Below are positions 9,596 to 18,412 of a stretch of DNA of 64,000 bases, piece after piece. The notes beneath the pieces were generated by a model. That model was not told the origin of the DNA, made no database searches, and was given only the letters and a program-made list of their open reading frames with translations. The DNA is taken from positions 3,218,909-3,282,908 of the forward strand of contig NZ_LT707409.1 in assembly GCF_900156875.1 (NCBI RefSeq), read 5' to 3'. Position 1 is the first letter of the stretch; every line of letters begins with the position of its first letter. Origin of the DNA: Robertmurraya dakarensis (GTDB lineage: Bacteria > Bacillota > Bacilli > Bacillales > Cytobacillaceae). Made by a program: the position numbers and the translations under genes.

Positions 9596-9635
9596 TTCGA
9601 CAATTTTCGAGTTTTACCGGGTGGTCACTGTGACA
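9596..9635 (+). repeat. Intergenic repeat, copy a (TTCGAC..GGTCACTGTGAC)
   Basis: One of four related ~40-base sequences in the window: TTCGACA, then TTTCGAG, then a terminal dyad GTGGTCACTGTGAC. This copy follows a hairpin terminator and overlaps the SLH gene stop codon. Confidence 0.65.
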
Positions 9636-10239
9636 ATCGCGAAAGGAACAGCACAAAATGTTCTCGAGTGATTTGGTCTTCAGGCATAAACGTCCCGTCA
9701 GCGTAACCTGACGTGATTCCATTGGATGCAAGGATCTTTACGTAATCGTAAGCCCAATGTGTTTTCGGTACGTCAATAAATCGCCTGTCATATCCCTCTT
9801 TTAATGTTAAACCATAAGTTTTAACCATGATTTTTGCAAACTGGGCTCTTGTTAGCGTTCCATTTGGATCTACGTATCCTTTATTTCCGCTAATCATTCC
9901 CTCATCAAATGCAGTTGCTATTTCTTCGTATCCATACTCGCCAGGGCTGATATCAATAAAAAACGGATCCGGACGGTTGGATGTATCCAGATTCATCTCA
10001 CGGATCAGAATGGTGATTGCCTGCAGCCTTGTAATGGGTTCTTTCGGTCTGAATGTACCGTCTGGGTATCCATTAATAATCCCCAATTCTACTAACTGAT
10101 AAATTTCATCCTCATACAGGATAATATCAGTGAATTTTGGGGGATCCTCAATTTCTGTCTCGTTTTCCTTCGCAAATGTTTGTGATGAAAAAGGGACAAG
10201 TAATGAAATAGTTAACAGGATCAGAAAGCATTTCATCAT
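9625..10239 (-). CDS. Small secreted SLH-domain protein
   Basis: About 205 residues from the ATG pair at 10239/10236, which follows AAAGGT; the longer reading back to 10359 adds a non-signal-like N-terminus. A signal peptide (MKCFLILLTISLLVPFSSQ...) is followed by three S-layer homology repeats that fill the protein: IINGYPDGTFRPKEPITRLQ, then MISGNKGYVDPNGTLTRAQF, then ITSGYADGTFMPEDQITREH. SLH triplets bind pyruvylated secondary cell-wall polymer and anchor proteins to the surface. There is no other domain, so this may be a bare wall-binding or competitor protein. Confidence 0.85.
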   Translation of the reverse strand: MMKCFLILLTISLLVPFSSQTFAKENETEIEDPPKFTDIILYEDEIYQLVELGIINGYPDGTFRPKEPITRLQAITILIREMNLDTSNRPDPFFIDISPGEYGYEEIATAFDEGMISGNKGYVDPNGTLTRAQFAKIMVKTYGLTLKEGYDRRFIDVPKTHWAYDYVKILASNGITSGYADGTFMPEDQITREHFVLFLSRLSQ

Positions 10240-10565
10240 TACCTTTCTTTTACAGCACACCTGCATTCCCCCCGAAATACATAATTGGTAATTTGAGCGC
10301 CCATACAACTGCCTAGGACTGCCATCTAAACACCCTAATATCCATTTAACAGCTTTCATAAATTCCTTGTCTTAGTGGTTTCTAACCTTCATTCCATATA
10401 TACTGTATAACTTTTAATATATGTACCTATCCTCACCTATTGAAACTAATGACTCAAAATATACCTAACAACTTTATCCATCGACAAAATCCGACCTCCT
10501 TCGGGTGGTCCCTGTGACCAAAATGAGGTAGTATTGAAGATATACTACTCTTTAAGGAGAATATA
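10240..10565. other. Divergent intergenic region
   Basis: About 325 bases between the SLH gene (minus) and the acyltransferase gene (plus). It contains the second copy of the intergenic repeat at 10480-10523 and nothing else I can support. Confidence 0.5.
10480..10523 (+). repeat. Intergenic repeat, copy b
   Basis: ATCGACAAAATCCGAC then TTCGGGTGGTCCCTGTGACC. Same order of blocks as copies a, c and d, but here with no hairpin in front, and placed about 40 bases upstream of the acyltransferase start. Confidence 0.6.
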
Positions 10566-11603
10566 ATGATTAAGGAATGGAACCTTTTACGTGTGGTTGC
10601 TTGCTTGAGTATTGTGTTGCTTCATAGTACGACGCAGACAGCCGCTGTTGTAGGACTACCCGAAATTGAAAATTATGATTTATATCGTATTCTATTAGTT
10701 TATGCCACTCCTACGTTCATCGTACTGTCGATGGTTATTTTATCTAATCGTTACCCTGATCGATTACCAGATAACTTCTGGATGAGCCGCTTCCAGTTTA
10801 TCCTTTTCCCTTACCTAGCTTTCGGAATCATCGATGGTTTGGTAGGTAAGTATTTTAATCCTAATTTAAGTCTTTCTCATAGAATTATAGACAATATCTT
10901 TACCGGTTCGTTTGTAGGCTGGTTTATAATCGTGATTTTTCAATTTTACGCGCTGCACTATCTGGTCACGCGTTTTAAGCTATCAATGACTTGGATGTTT
11001 CCGGTAAGTCTCGCCGTGATGATTTGGTACCTAACCCTAATAAACGGGGAGTATACCCTTCACCCTGATTATGATCATGTGCTTAAATTACCGTTTCTCG
11101 CCTGGTTTGGTTACTTTACCGCTGCCTTCATCATTGGGAAACATTATAAAGTGATTGCAGAAAAATTATATAAACATAGGTGGGTAACCCTGCTATATGT
11201 GGGACTTTCCGTATATATTCTTTACTTGAGCTATATGCAAGGAAACACAGCGATCCATTCACGGAGAATCGATATTATTCCATTAGTGCTTTCGATTTCC
11301 ACCGCTGTTCTGGCATGGGGACAAGCGATTCCAAAATTTAAGATTATTACTCTTTTAAACAATTATGCCTTTGGCATATACCTGGTGCACTGGCCCGTTC
11401 AGCGATTTCTAGCTCCATATACCGCTGCGTACTTCCAGCAAACCAGCACAAGAGTTCTTGCTCTGTTTTTCGTAACTTTAATCATCACCGTTATGATCAT
11501 TAAACTCATCTCCATGCTGCCGCTGGGTCAGTTTATTGTAGGGAAAGTTAAGAAAAACAGCGCTGTGGACAGAAGAATGCGCAGCATAGAACAAAGCGCA
11601 TAG
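10566..11603 (+). CDS. Acyltransferase 3 family integral membrane protein
   Basis: 345 residues with about ten transmembrane helices. It opens EWNLLRVVACLSIVLLHSTT, the family pattern in which an early arginine and a histidine lie in TM1. Such proteins O-acetylate (or succinylate) extracellular or wall polysaccharides, taking the acyl group across the membrane. A late motif AFGIYLVHWPVQRF is also typical. The acceptor is unknown. AAGGAGAATATA precedes the ATG. It is monocistronic, ending at a strong terminator. Confidence 0.87.
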   Translation: MIKEWNLLRVVACLSIVLLHSTTQTAAVVGLPEIENYDLYRILLVYATPTFIVLSMVILSNRYPDRLPDNFWMSRFQFILFPYLAFGIIDGLVGKYFNPNLSLSHRIIDNIFTGSFVGWFIIVIFQFYALHYLVTRFKLSMTWMFPVSLAVMIWYLTLINGEYTLHPDYDHVLKLPFLAWFGYFTAAFIIGKHYKVIAEKLYKHRWVTLLYVGLSVYILYLSYMQGNTAIHSRRIDIIPLVLSISTAVLAWGQAIPKFKIITLLNNYAFGIYLVHWPVQRFLAPYTAAYFQQTSTRVLALFFVTLIITVMIIKLISMLPLGQFIVGKVKKNSAVDRRMRSIEQSA

Positions 11604-11620
11604 GAAATCAATCCGAAATA

Positions 11621-11650
11621 AACCCACTCTATTAAAGAGTGGGTTTTCTA
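11621..11650. terminator. Bidirectional intrinsic terminator
   Basis: AACCCACTCT / AGAGTGGGTT hairpin with a 5-base loop and TTTTCTATT after it on the plus strand. It separates the acyltransferase gene from the convergent KDPG aldolase gene. Confidence 0.85.
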
Positions 11651-11693
11651 TTCGACAGATTTCGAGCAGTTTCGAGTGGTCACAGTGACCAAT
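11651..11693 (+). repeat. Intergenic repeat, copy c
   Basis: TTCGACAGATTTCGAG, then TTTCGAGTGGTCACAGTGACC. Lies immediately after a hairpin terminator, as copies a and d do. Confidence 0.65.
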
Positions 11694-11708
11694 TCAACCG
11701 ATTCAAGT

Positions 11709-12350
11709 TCACTTTTCCGCTTTTGCTTGAGCCACCGCTGTTGTGTATTGTTTCGCTAGTTGTGTTAGTTTATCCCATTGCTGGTTTTGGATATAGTCTT
11801 TATTGAGCAGTGAGCCGCCTACTCCTACGGCTGCTACGCCGGCTTGGATGAAGTCGCCGATGTTATGGAGATCAATTCCCCCAGTAGTCATCATTTGGAT
11901 GTGGCCGAGTGGTCCTCTTACATCTTTAATAAATTTTGGGCCTAGAACGGAGGAGGGAAAGACCTTCACGGCATCCGCACCCCATTCATGTGCCTGCAAG
12001 ATTTCGGTTGGAGTGAACGCACCTGGAATGACAATCTTCCCATGGCGTTTTGCAGCTCTAATCGTTTCTTCCTTTAAGGTAGGAGCTACGATAAATTCTG
12101 CTCCGGCACTAATCGCTGCTACAGTAGATTCTGCATCCAGTACAGTCCCTGCGCCAATGATTGCCTCAGAGCCAAACTTCTTTTTCGCTTCAGTTATCGT
12201 CTGAAAAGGGTTCGGAGAATCCAATGTTAATTCAATTCCGATGACTCCCCCTTCGATAAGGGCTTCAATGACATTCAGTACCTTGTCCTCATCGACCCGG
12301 CGGACAACAGCAACTACTCCTGTATCAAAAAGTCTATTTAATATACTCAT
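11709..12350 (-). CDS. eda: 2-keto-3-deoxy-6-phosphogluconate (KDPG) aldolase
   Basis: 213 residues, the normal length for KDPG/KHG aldolase. It cleaves KDPG to pyruvate and glyceraldehyde-3-phosphate through a Schiff base. The active-site lysine is in DAVKVFPSS, the general-acid glutamate in GIELTLDSP, and the phosphate-binding glycine motif is TTGGID. Last gene of the nine-gene sugar-acid operon and last step of its pathway. It starts with ATG after AAGGAG. Confidence 0.93.
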   Translation of the reverse strand: MSILNRLFDTGVVAVVRRVDEDKVLNVIEALIEGGVIGIELTLDSPNPFQTITEAKKKFGSEAIIGAGTVLDAESTVAAISAGAEFIVAPTLKEETIRAAKRHGKIVIPGAFTPTEILQAHEWGADAVKVFPSSVLGPKFIKDVRGPLGHIQMMTTGGIDLHNIGDFIQAGVAAVGVGGSLLNKDYIQNQQWDKLTQLAKQYTTAVAQAKAEK

Positions 12351-12375
12351 AACAATCTCCTTATGAAGGGTCCTT

Positions 12376-12397
12376 GAACATAAAGGACCCTTTTATC
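12376..12397. other. Intercistronic hairpin between lgoD-like gene and eda
   Basis: GGGTCCTT / AAGGACCC. On the operon (minus) strand no T-run follows, so it is more likely an mRNA processing or stability element than a terminator; on the plus strand TTTTATCTTTT does follow. Confidence 0.5.
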
Positions 12398-12405
12398 TTT
12401 TCAAC

Positions 12406-13416
12406 CTACTCTAGTACAATAATCGCCTTGTTTGTATTGAAATTCTTAGATTCGAAGTATTCTGGCGTCTTGTCAAACTCAATTTCTCGTGTAATATAGG
12501 CAGCCGTGTTAACCTGTCCAGCCTTGATAGCCTGAATGACATTCTCAAAATCCTCTAATGTCGCATTTCGGCTTCCCATTAGCGTTAATTCCTTTGAATG
12601 GAAATCTGGGTCATTGAACGTGATGGTATCTTTAACAAGGCCAACATAGACAAGCTTCCCGCCATGGCTCACATAATCAAAAGCACTCGTCATGGAAGCC
12701 TTATTCCCAGTGGCATCAAGGACAACGGATGGCAGACGGCCATTGTTCAATTTCTTAAGCTCCTCTAATGCTCCTTCGCCAGCTTTCACCGTAGCATCCG
12801 CTTCCACCCAATCCTTGCTAAAAGCTAGTCTCTCATCGCTAATATCCATCATAATCGTTTTCGCACCCTGAAGCTTAGCAAAGCGTGCCGCACCAAGACC
12901 AATTGGACCTGCCCCAATAACAAGAACAGTCTCGCCTTCTTTTACGTCCGCTCTTCTCACCCCATGGGCTCCGATGCTTAAAGGCTCGATCATCGCTGCA
13001 TCATTCAGAGATAACTGATTTACCTTTAACACATGGCTTTCCGGCATGATCAAGTACTCTCTCATTCCGCCATCAATATGTACTCCCGTTACCTTCATAT
13101 TGGTACAGCAATTCGTCTTCCCATTTTCACAAGCAATACACTCACCACAATGCATATAAGGAATCATCGCAACAAGGTCACCTGCTGCTACCTTTTGAAC
13201 ATTCCCGCCAACCTGCTCGACCACGCCGGACAATTCATGCCCAAGTACCCGTGGATATTCGAAAAATGGCTGATTTCCTCCATACGCATGAATATCCGTA
13301 CCGCAAATCCCAATTCTTTTAATCGCAATCAATACTTCATGGTCCTGTATGGAGGTTGGTTTTTCCTGATCTATGATTTCCATTCTGCCTGGTTCTTGAC
13401 AAATGATTGTTCGCAA
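12406..13416 (-). CDS. L-galactonate 5-dehydrogenase-like zinc alcohol dehydrogenase (LgoD/YjjN type)
   Basis: 336 residues, medium-chain zinc dehydrogenase. The catalytic zinc motif GICGTDIHA lies near residue 38 and GHELSGVV follows. Four cysteines in HCGECIACENGKTNCC form the structural zinc site, and VIGAGPIGLGAA is the NAD-binding turn. The stretch GGNQPFFEYPRVLGHE is strikingly like E. coli LgoD (YjjN), which oxidises L-galactonate to D-tagaturonate; that comparison is from memory. Placement next to tagaturonate reductase agrees. L-idonate, L-gulonate or sorbitol dehydrogenases of the same family are the alternatives. Confidence 0.82.
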   Translation of the reverse strand: MRTIICQEPGRMEIIDQEKPTSIQDHEVLIAIKRIGICGTDIHAYGGNQPFFEYPRVLGHELSGVVEQVGGNVQKVAAGDLVAMIPYMHCGECIACENGKTNCCTNMKVTGVHIDGGMREYLIMPESHVLKVNQLSLNDAAMIEPLSIGAHGVRRADVKEGETVLVIGAGPIGLGAARFAKLQGAKTIMMDISDERLAFSKDWVEADATVKAGEGALEELKKLNNGRLPSVVLDATGNKASMTSAFDYVSHGGKLVYVGLVKDTITFNDPDFHSKELTLMGSRNATLEDFENVIQAIKAGQVNTAAYITREIEFDKTPEYFESKNFNTNKAIIVLE

Positions 13417-13441
13417 TGTCTACATCCCCTTCTTATTTGCC

Positions 13442-14941
13442 CTAAATTTGTTCTAAAGCTGTTCTCATCCCTTTTTCCCTAATCAACATCACATCATCAG
13501 CAATCTCTTCTGCTAAACTAGTAAGATTGTAAAGCTGCTTGTCTTCCACGATATCCTCAAGGATCATTTCGCTTATTAGCTTCACAGTTTGTTCTCTTTG
13601 GCCATTGTACTCGCCCCAGAATGCCCTAAACTTTTCAATGACCTCTTTGCCATCACGAATTTCATAACTTCCGCCAAGTCCCTGTCCAAAAGACTTCTCT
13701 CCATCTTCTTCTTCCATTCGATAGAAGTTCAACAGAGCAGCAAGGCTGAACACTAGTCTCTTTGGATAAACTCCGTGAGTTTGATAAAACTTGAGCAAAC
13801 TTGGAAGTACCCTTGTTTGGAACTTCGCATAGCTGTTTAAGCTGATATCCAGCAGCTTGTGATGCAAATAAGGATTGAGGAAGCGATCATAGACATCCTT
13901 GATATACTGAGCAGACTTCGCTTTTTCCTTTTCTCCCAGCACTTCAGCGATTTCCACCGTTAATGCCTCATTGATAAAGGAATAGATAAGAGAATCCTCA
14001 ATTCCTTCCCTTACCGTCTCAATGCCGCTTAATACTCCAACCGCAGCCAGCATCGTATGTGGAGCATTCAGGAACTTCACCTTCAGCTCACGATAAGAAT
14101 CAATATGGTCAAAATGGACGTTTAATCCTGCCTTTTTAAAAGGAAGCTTTTCCTCAATAAACTCCGGTCCTTCAATGACAAACAAATGATAAGGCTCAGC
14201 TACTGTAAGCAGCACATCCTGATAGCCAAGACGTTCCTCAAATTGCGCAGCCTCTTCATGCGGAAAACCTGTTACAATTCGGTCGACGAGAGTGTTGCAG
14301 AAAACGCATGACTCTTCCACCCAATTCCAAAAGCTTTCTGGCAGTTCCCAGTACTCTGCTAATCTCTTACAAATCCCTTTTAAGACTTCCCCATTTTTTT
14401 CAACAAGTTCGCATGGAAGAATGATCCAACCTTTCGTCACATCGCCCTTATAAAACTCAAAACGATGGTAAAGGAGAGAGACTAATTTACCCGGAAAAGA
14501 CAATGGAGATGAATCTTCAGCAAAATCCTCCTCCAGATATTGCAGTCCCGCTTCCGTTGTATTGGAAAAGACAAACTCGATTTCGGCCGACTCTGAAACT
14601 TTTAATGCGTCAGCCCAGTCTGAATAAGGGTTTATTCCACGACGGATAGAATCAATCACTTCAATCGTTTCAACAGGTTCTCCATTTTCAATGCCTCTTA
14701 ATACCGTTGTATAGAGACCATCCTGACGATTCAGCTTGGGAACGACCTTCCCTCTAGGGGTAGGCTGGATCGCTACGACACTCCCTTGAAAATGACCAGC
14801 TTTATTCATTTCAAAAATCATCCAGTCAATAAAGCCTCTTAGGAAATTCCCTTCCCCAATCTGAAGCACTCGTTCTGGGTATTGTGAGGAAGGAAGTGGT
14901 TTTTCTAAACCTTTCAGCACCTCATGATTAAGTGTTAACAT
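13442..14941 (-). CDS. uxaB: Tagaturonate reductase (altronate oxidoreductase)
   Basis: 499 residues, polyol-specific long-chain dehydrogenase. It reduces D-tagaturonate to D-altronate with NADH. The N-terminus RVLQIGEGNFLRGFIDWM is the family signature (nucleotide-binding GxGNFLRGF), and KFLNAPHTMLAAVGVLSG contains the conserved lysine and histidine. UxaB rather than fructuronate reductase is chosen because altronate dehydratase lies directly upstream in the operon. It starts 10 bases after uxaA. Confidence 0.9.
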   Translation of the reverse strand: MLTLNHEVLKGLEKPLPSSQYPERVLQIGEGNFLRGFIDWMIFEMNKAGHFQGSVVAIQPTPRGKVVPKLNRQDGLYTTVLRGIENGEPVETIEVIDSIRRGINPYSDWADALKVSESAEIEFVFSNTTEAGLQYLEEDFAEDSSPLSFPGKLVSLLYHRFEFYKGDVTKGWIILPCELVEKNGEVLKGICKRLAEYWELPESFWNWVEESCVFCNTLVDRIVTGFPHEEAAQFEERLGYQDVLLTVAEPYHLFVIEGPEFIEEKLPFKKAGLNVHFDHIDSYRELKVKFLNAPHTMLAAVGVLSGIETVREGIEDSLIYSFINEALTVEIAEVLGEKEKAKSAQYIKDVYDRFLNPYLHHKLLDISLNSYAKFQTRVLPSLLKFYQTHGVYPKRLVFSLAALLNFYRMEEEDGEKSFGQGLGGSYEIRDGKEVIEKFRAFWGEYNGQREQTVKLISEMILEDIVEDKQLYNLTSLAEEIADDVMLIREKGMRTALEQI

Positions 14942-14951
14942 AAAGCTCCTC

Positions 14952-16457
14952 CTACATCGTTACTCCGTCTTTGAATATAGCAATCTCTTTAAATCCGAAA
15001 ATTTCATTATTCGTTTCCTTATTACCTGAAGCAACATCCACTAAATAAGAGAAAAACTCTTCAACTAATTCGCCCATCGGTACATTTTCCACGAGCTTGC
15101 CCGCATTAAAATCAATCCAGTTCTTTTTTCTCTCTGCCAAAGCCGTATTGGTTGAAATCTTCACCGTTGGAGTCGGCCCCCCGAATGGAGTTCCTCTCCC
15201 CGTTGTAAAGAGGACGATTTGACAACCTGAAGCTGCTAAAGCCGTTACAGATACAAGATCATTCCCAGGACCCTGCAGCAGACTTAATCCTTTTTTCTCA
15301 ACCCGTCCTCCGTATGGAAGAATGTCGTTCACTGGAGCAAATCCGCCTTTTTGCACACATCCCAGCGATTTCTCCTCCAAAGTCGTGATACCGCCTTTTT
15401 TGTTGCCTGGAGAAGGATTTTCATAAACAGGCTGTTCGTATTTGATAAAATAGTGCTTAAAGTCATTAATTAAATGAACAATCTCGTTAAAAGTCTTTTC
15501 ATCCTTGGCGCGGTTCATCAAAATCGTTTCAGCACCGAACATCTCAGGAACCTCTGTTAATACGGTCGATCCGCCATAACCAATTAATTTATCGGAAAAA
15601 GCCCCAACTAGCGGGTTAGCAGTTATACCAGATAAACCATCTGATCCGCCGCATTTTAACCCAATCTTCAGTTCAGAAACCGGCACATCCTCTCTTGTAA
15701 AACCGTTCGCATATTGTACCAGCTCGTCAATCAGTTCAAGGCCCTCTTCCATTTCATCGTCCACCATCTGAACACTCAAAAACTTCACGCGGTCAGGGTT
15801 GTAATCTCCAATCGCTTCTTTAAATAAATCAATATAGTTATTTTCACAGCCAAGCCCAAGTACAAGAACTCCACCTGCATTTGGATGATGCACTAAGTTT
15901 CCAAGAATTTTTTGCGTGTAAGTTAAATCATCCCCGAGTTGTGAGCAGCCATATGGATGGGCAAAATGCTGAACACCATCAACATTCTCTGCCTGCAGTG
16001 TTTTATTTGCCATTTTCACGAGATTCTCTGCTGTTTTATTAATACAGCCAACGGTGTTAATGATCCATATTTCATTGCGGACCCCAACACTGCCATTTTC
16101 ACGACGGTAACCCTTAAAGGTTGGTAATGAGTCTCCCTCCTGGATAGCAAATTCTGCATCATTTGGAGTGAAGGTATAATCTAATTCCCCTTTTAAATTG
16201 GTCTTCACATTATGGCTATGAACAAATGCGCCCACTTCTATATTTTCTGTCGCATGACCGATCGGGAAGCCGTACTTAATAATATCTGTTCCTTCTTTAA
16301 TTGGCTGGATGGCCACTTTATGTCCGCTTGAAATATCCTCTAGAAGAGTGATACTGTTTCCGTCCACATGAAGTTGATCGCCTTTCTTCATGTCCTGCAG
16401 GCAAACCATTACGTTATCCTCAGGATGAATTTTAATTACTTGACTTTGTTCAGTCAT
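14952..16457 (-). CDS. uxaA: Altronate dehydratase
   Basis: 501 residues. Dehydrates D-altronate to 2-keto-3-deoxygluconate. It has an N-terminal SAF domain (about 1-95, including GHKVAIQPI) and the large UxaA catalytic region, with conserved cysteines in TVGCINKT, HPYGCSQLGDD, GLGCENN, LKCGGSDGLSG and KSLGCVQKGGF that probably bind iron. TTGRGTPFGGPTPTVKISTN is a conserved late block. A 143-base gap containing a weak terminator separates it from the upstream TRAP genes. Confidence 0.92.
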   Translation of the reverse strand: MTEQSQVIKIHPEDNVMVCLQDMKKGDQLHVDGNSITLLEDISSGHKVAIQPIKEGTDIIKYGFPIGHATENIEVGAFVHSHNVKTNLKGELDYTFTPNDAEFAIQEGDSLPTFKGYRRENGSVGVRNEIWIINTVGCINKTAENLVKMANKTLQAENVDGVQHFAHPYGCSQLGDDLTYTQKILGNLVHHPNAGGVLVLGLGCENNYIDLFKEAIGDYNPDRVKFLSVQMVDDEMEEGLELIDELVQYANGFTREDVPVSELKIGLKCGGSDGLSGITANPLVGAFSDKLIGYGGSTVLTEVPEMFGAETILMNRAKDEKTFNEIVHLINDFKHYFIKYEQPVYENPSPGNKKGGITTLEEKSLGCVQKGGFAPVNDILPYGGRVEKKGLSLLQGPGNDLVSVTALAASGCQIVLFTTGRGTPFGGPTPTVKISTNTALAERKKNWIDFNAGKLVENVPMGELVEEFFSYLVDVASGNKETNNEIFGFKEIAIFKDGVTM

Positions 16458-16503
16458 TGGAGATGGAACCTCCCTCTATTTATTTTTGCACTGCCTAATC
16501 CAT

Positions 16504-16566
16504 ATAAAAAGCCTGCAAGGTACTTTCTGCACCCATTAAGGCTGCAGGTCCTGCACCTCACAGGCT
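16504..16566 (-). terminator. Possible leaky terminator inside the operon
   Basis: On the minus strand AGCCTG ... CAGGCTTTTTATA brackets a long imperfect stem with an inner GGTGCAGGACCTGCA palindrome. It would lower expression of uxaA and later genes relative to the transporter. Confidence 0.45.
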
Positions 16567-16600
16567 GTCAAATCTTAATTCATATTGCACCGGGTTCCTT

Positions 16601-17884
16601 TTAATAAAGCGACGTTGGCAGCCACATTGAAATTGCAGGGATAAATGCAATTAATAATGCCGCCACAATAAGAAGCAATAGGAATGGCCAGCTTTCCTTG
16701 ACAAATTCTTCTACCTTTGTGCCTGTAATCGCACAGGTTGTAAACATTAACGTTCCTAAAGGAGGCGTTAATGTACCAATACTTAAGCAGATGATGAAAA
16801 AGATACCAAAATGAACAGGATCAATTCCATATGCCCCAAGCATTGGGATGAATAGCGGAGTCAGAATGATAATCAAAACATTTCCTTCCACAAACATACC
16901 TGATACTAAAAGGAAGATCATGACAATCAGGAAGAACATGATGCTGGATTCCACATTTCCAACCATAAGCTCTGTCGCCTTTTGCGGAACCTGTTCAAGG
17001 GTTAATACCCACCCAAATGCAGATCCTGCTGCAATAATGATGAGAACAGAAGCCGACGTATGAGCCGTTTCTAATAAAGCATTTATTAACTGCTTGAATG
17101 TCATCTCTCTGTAAACAACTAAACCTAAAATTAATGCATATAATACGGCAATGGCACCCGCTTCTGTTGCACTAAAGATACCAAAGCGAATTCCTCCGAT
17201 TATGATAAGCGGCAGGAGAAGTGCTAGTAGAGCATCCTTCAGGCTTGAGAAAAATTCCTTTGCCGTTACCTTCTTTTTCTTTTCCGTTTCCAGATTGTGT
17301 TTTTTCGCATAGAAATGCACGTAAATCATAAAAATCACACAGAGGGCAGCCCCCGGTAAAATTCCTGCCATAAACAGCTGACCAATGGAGATATTCCCTA
17401 CATACCCGTACATAATTAAAGCAATGCCCGGTGGAATAATTGGTGTGATCAAAGCAGTTGCTGCTGTTAATACAGTTGAGAAAGATTTCGTATATCCTGC
17501 CTTCACCATTTCTGGAACTAGGATTTTGGATTGCATAGCTGCATCCGCGATATTAGACCCGCTGAGTCCACCCATTAATGTACTAAGAACCACATTGATT
17601 TGCGCCAATGCCCCTGGAAGCGGGCGGGTAATTACCTCAGCAAAACGAAGCATTCTTGTGGTAATCCCCGTATAGTTCATTAGAATTCCAGCTGTCATAA
17701 AGAATACAATGGCCAGAAGCGGAACCGATTCAACCCCACCAATTAATCTTTGAACGAGAATCTCCATAGAGAAGCTGTCTGTAAAAAAGAAATATACAGC
17801 CGTACTGGCGATTAACCCGAAGCCAATCGGAACATTGATTAAAAATAACACTAGAAGGACGATTAACATGAGAGTTAAGGCCAT
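16601..17884 (-). CDS. dctM: TRAP transporter large permease subunit (DctM type)
   Basis: 427 residues, about 12 transmembrane helices. It forms the sodium-coupled translocation pathway of a TRAP transporter in the cytoplasmic membrane. The family blocks GGLSGSNIADAAMQSKILVP, ITPIIPPGIALIMYG and IGTLTPPLGTLMF are present. It starts one base after the small-subunit stop codon. The substrate, from the operon, should be a six-carbon sugar acid. Confidence 0.92.
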   Translation of the reverse strand: MALTLMLIVLLVLFLINVPIGFGLIASTAVYFFFTDSFSMEILVQRLIGGVESVPLLAIVFFMTAGILMNYTGITTRMLRFAEVITRPLPGALAQINVVLSTLMGGLSGSNIADAAMQSKILVPEMVKAGYTKSFSTVLTAATALITPIIPPGIALIMYGYVGNISIGQLFMAGILPGAALCVIFMIYVHFYAKKHNLETEKKKKVTAKEFFSSLKDALLALLLPLIIIGGIRFGIFSATEAGAIAVLYALILGLVVYREMTFKQLINALLETAHTSASVLIIIAAGSAFGWVLTLEQVPQKATELMVGNVESSIMFFLIVMIFLLVSGMFVEGNVLIIILTPLFIPMLGAYGIDPVHFGIFFIICLSIGTLTPPLGTLMFTTCAITGTKVEEFVKESWPFLLLLIVAALLIAFIPAISMWLPTSLY

Positions 17885-17885
17885 A

Positions 17886-18368
17886 TTATGCTCTCTCCTT
17901 TTTATCTGAGTCTTTTTGGAAAGAACGAATCAAATTAATAGTAAAGTGAATGGCTGTTAACAGTCCCCCTAATGGCACAGCGAAATCAATATACTGATAG
18001 CTAATTCCTAGTACAGGGGTAATCTTACTTCCAGCCTGTGCAGTAAACTGCCAGCCCAAGTAAATAAATACGTAGATTAGTACAAAATACATGGCTGCCG
18101 CACCAATTAGTGTTAGGACCAATTGCAATGGTCTTGGCATCTTTTGGATGAAATAATCGACACCAATGTGACCGCCCCGCTTCATTGCCGAGCTGATCCC
18201 GATAAAGACCAGCCAGACAAAAAGCCCAAGTGAAACTTCCTCTGCCCATCCAATTGGGCTGTTTAAAACAAATCGACATATTACATTAACAATCGTTAAC
18301 CCTGAAATTGCCGCCAGGGCAACAACTGAAAGTGCATCATCTATTGGATCTAGCCATTTTTTTAGCAT
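17886..18368 (-). CDS. dctQ: TRAP transporter small permease subunit (DctQ type)
   Basis: 160 residues with four transmembrane helices and the family motif GWAEEVSLGLFVWLVFIG. It pairs with the large subunit. Its lipid-facing role in TRAP systems is structural. Placed in the order P-Q-M usual for TRAP operons. Confidence 0.9.
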   Translation of the reverse strand: MLKKWLDPIDDALSVVALAAISGLTIVNVICRFVLNSPIGWAEEVSLGLFVWLVFIGISSAMKRGGHIGVDYFIQKMPRPLQLVLTLIGAAAMYFVLIYVFIYLGWQFTAQAGSKITPVLGISYQYIDFAVPLGGLLTAIHFTINLIRSFQKDSDKKERA

Positions 18369-18412
18369 TATTCGTTCCTCCTGATATAACCAAACTTCGG
18401 TCCAGGTCTATA

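Noticed and set aside
10240-10359. Longer SLH protein starting at 10359
   Set aside because: The extension is Cys/Arg-rich, has no ribosome binding site and would hide the signal peptide.
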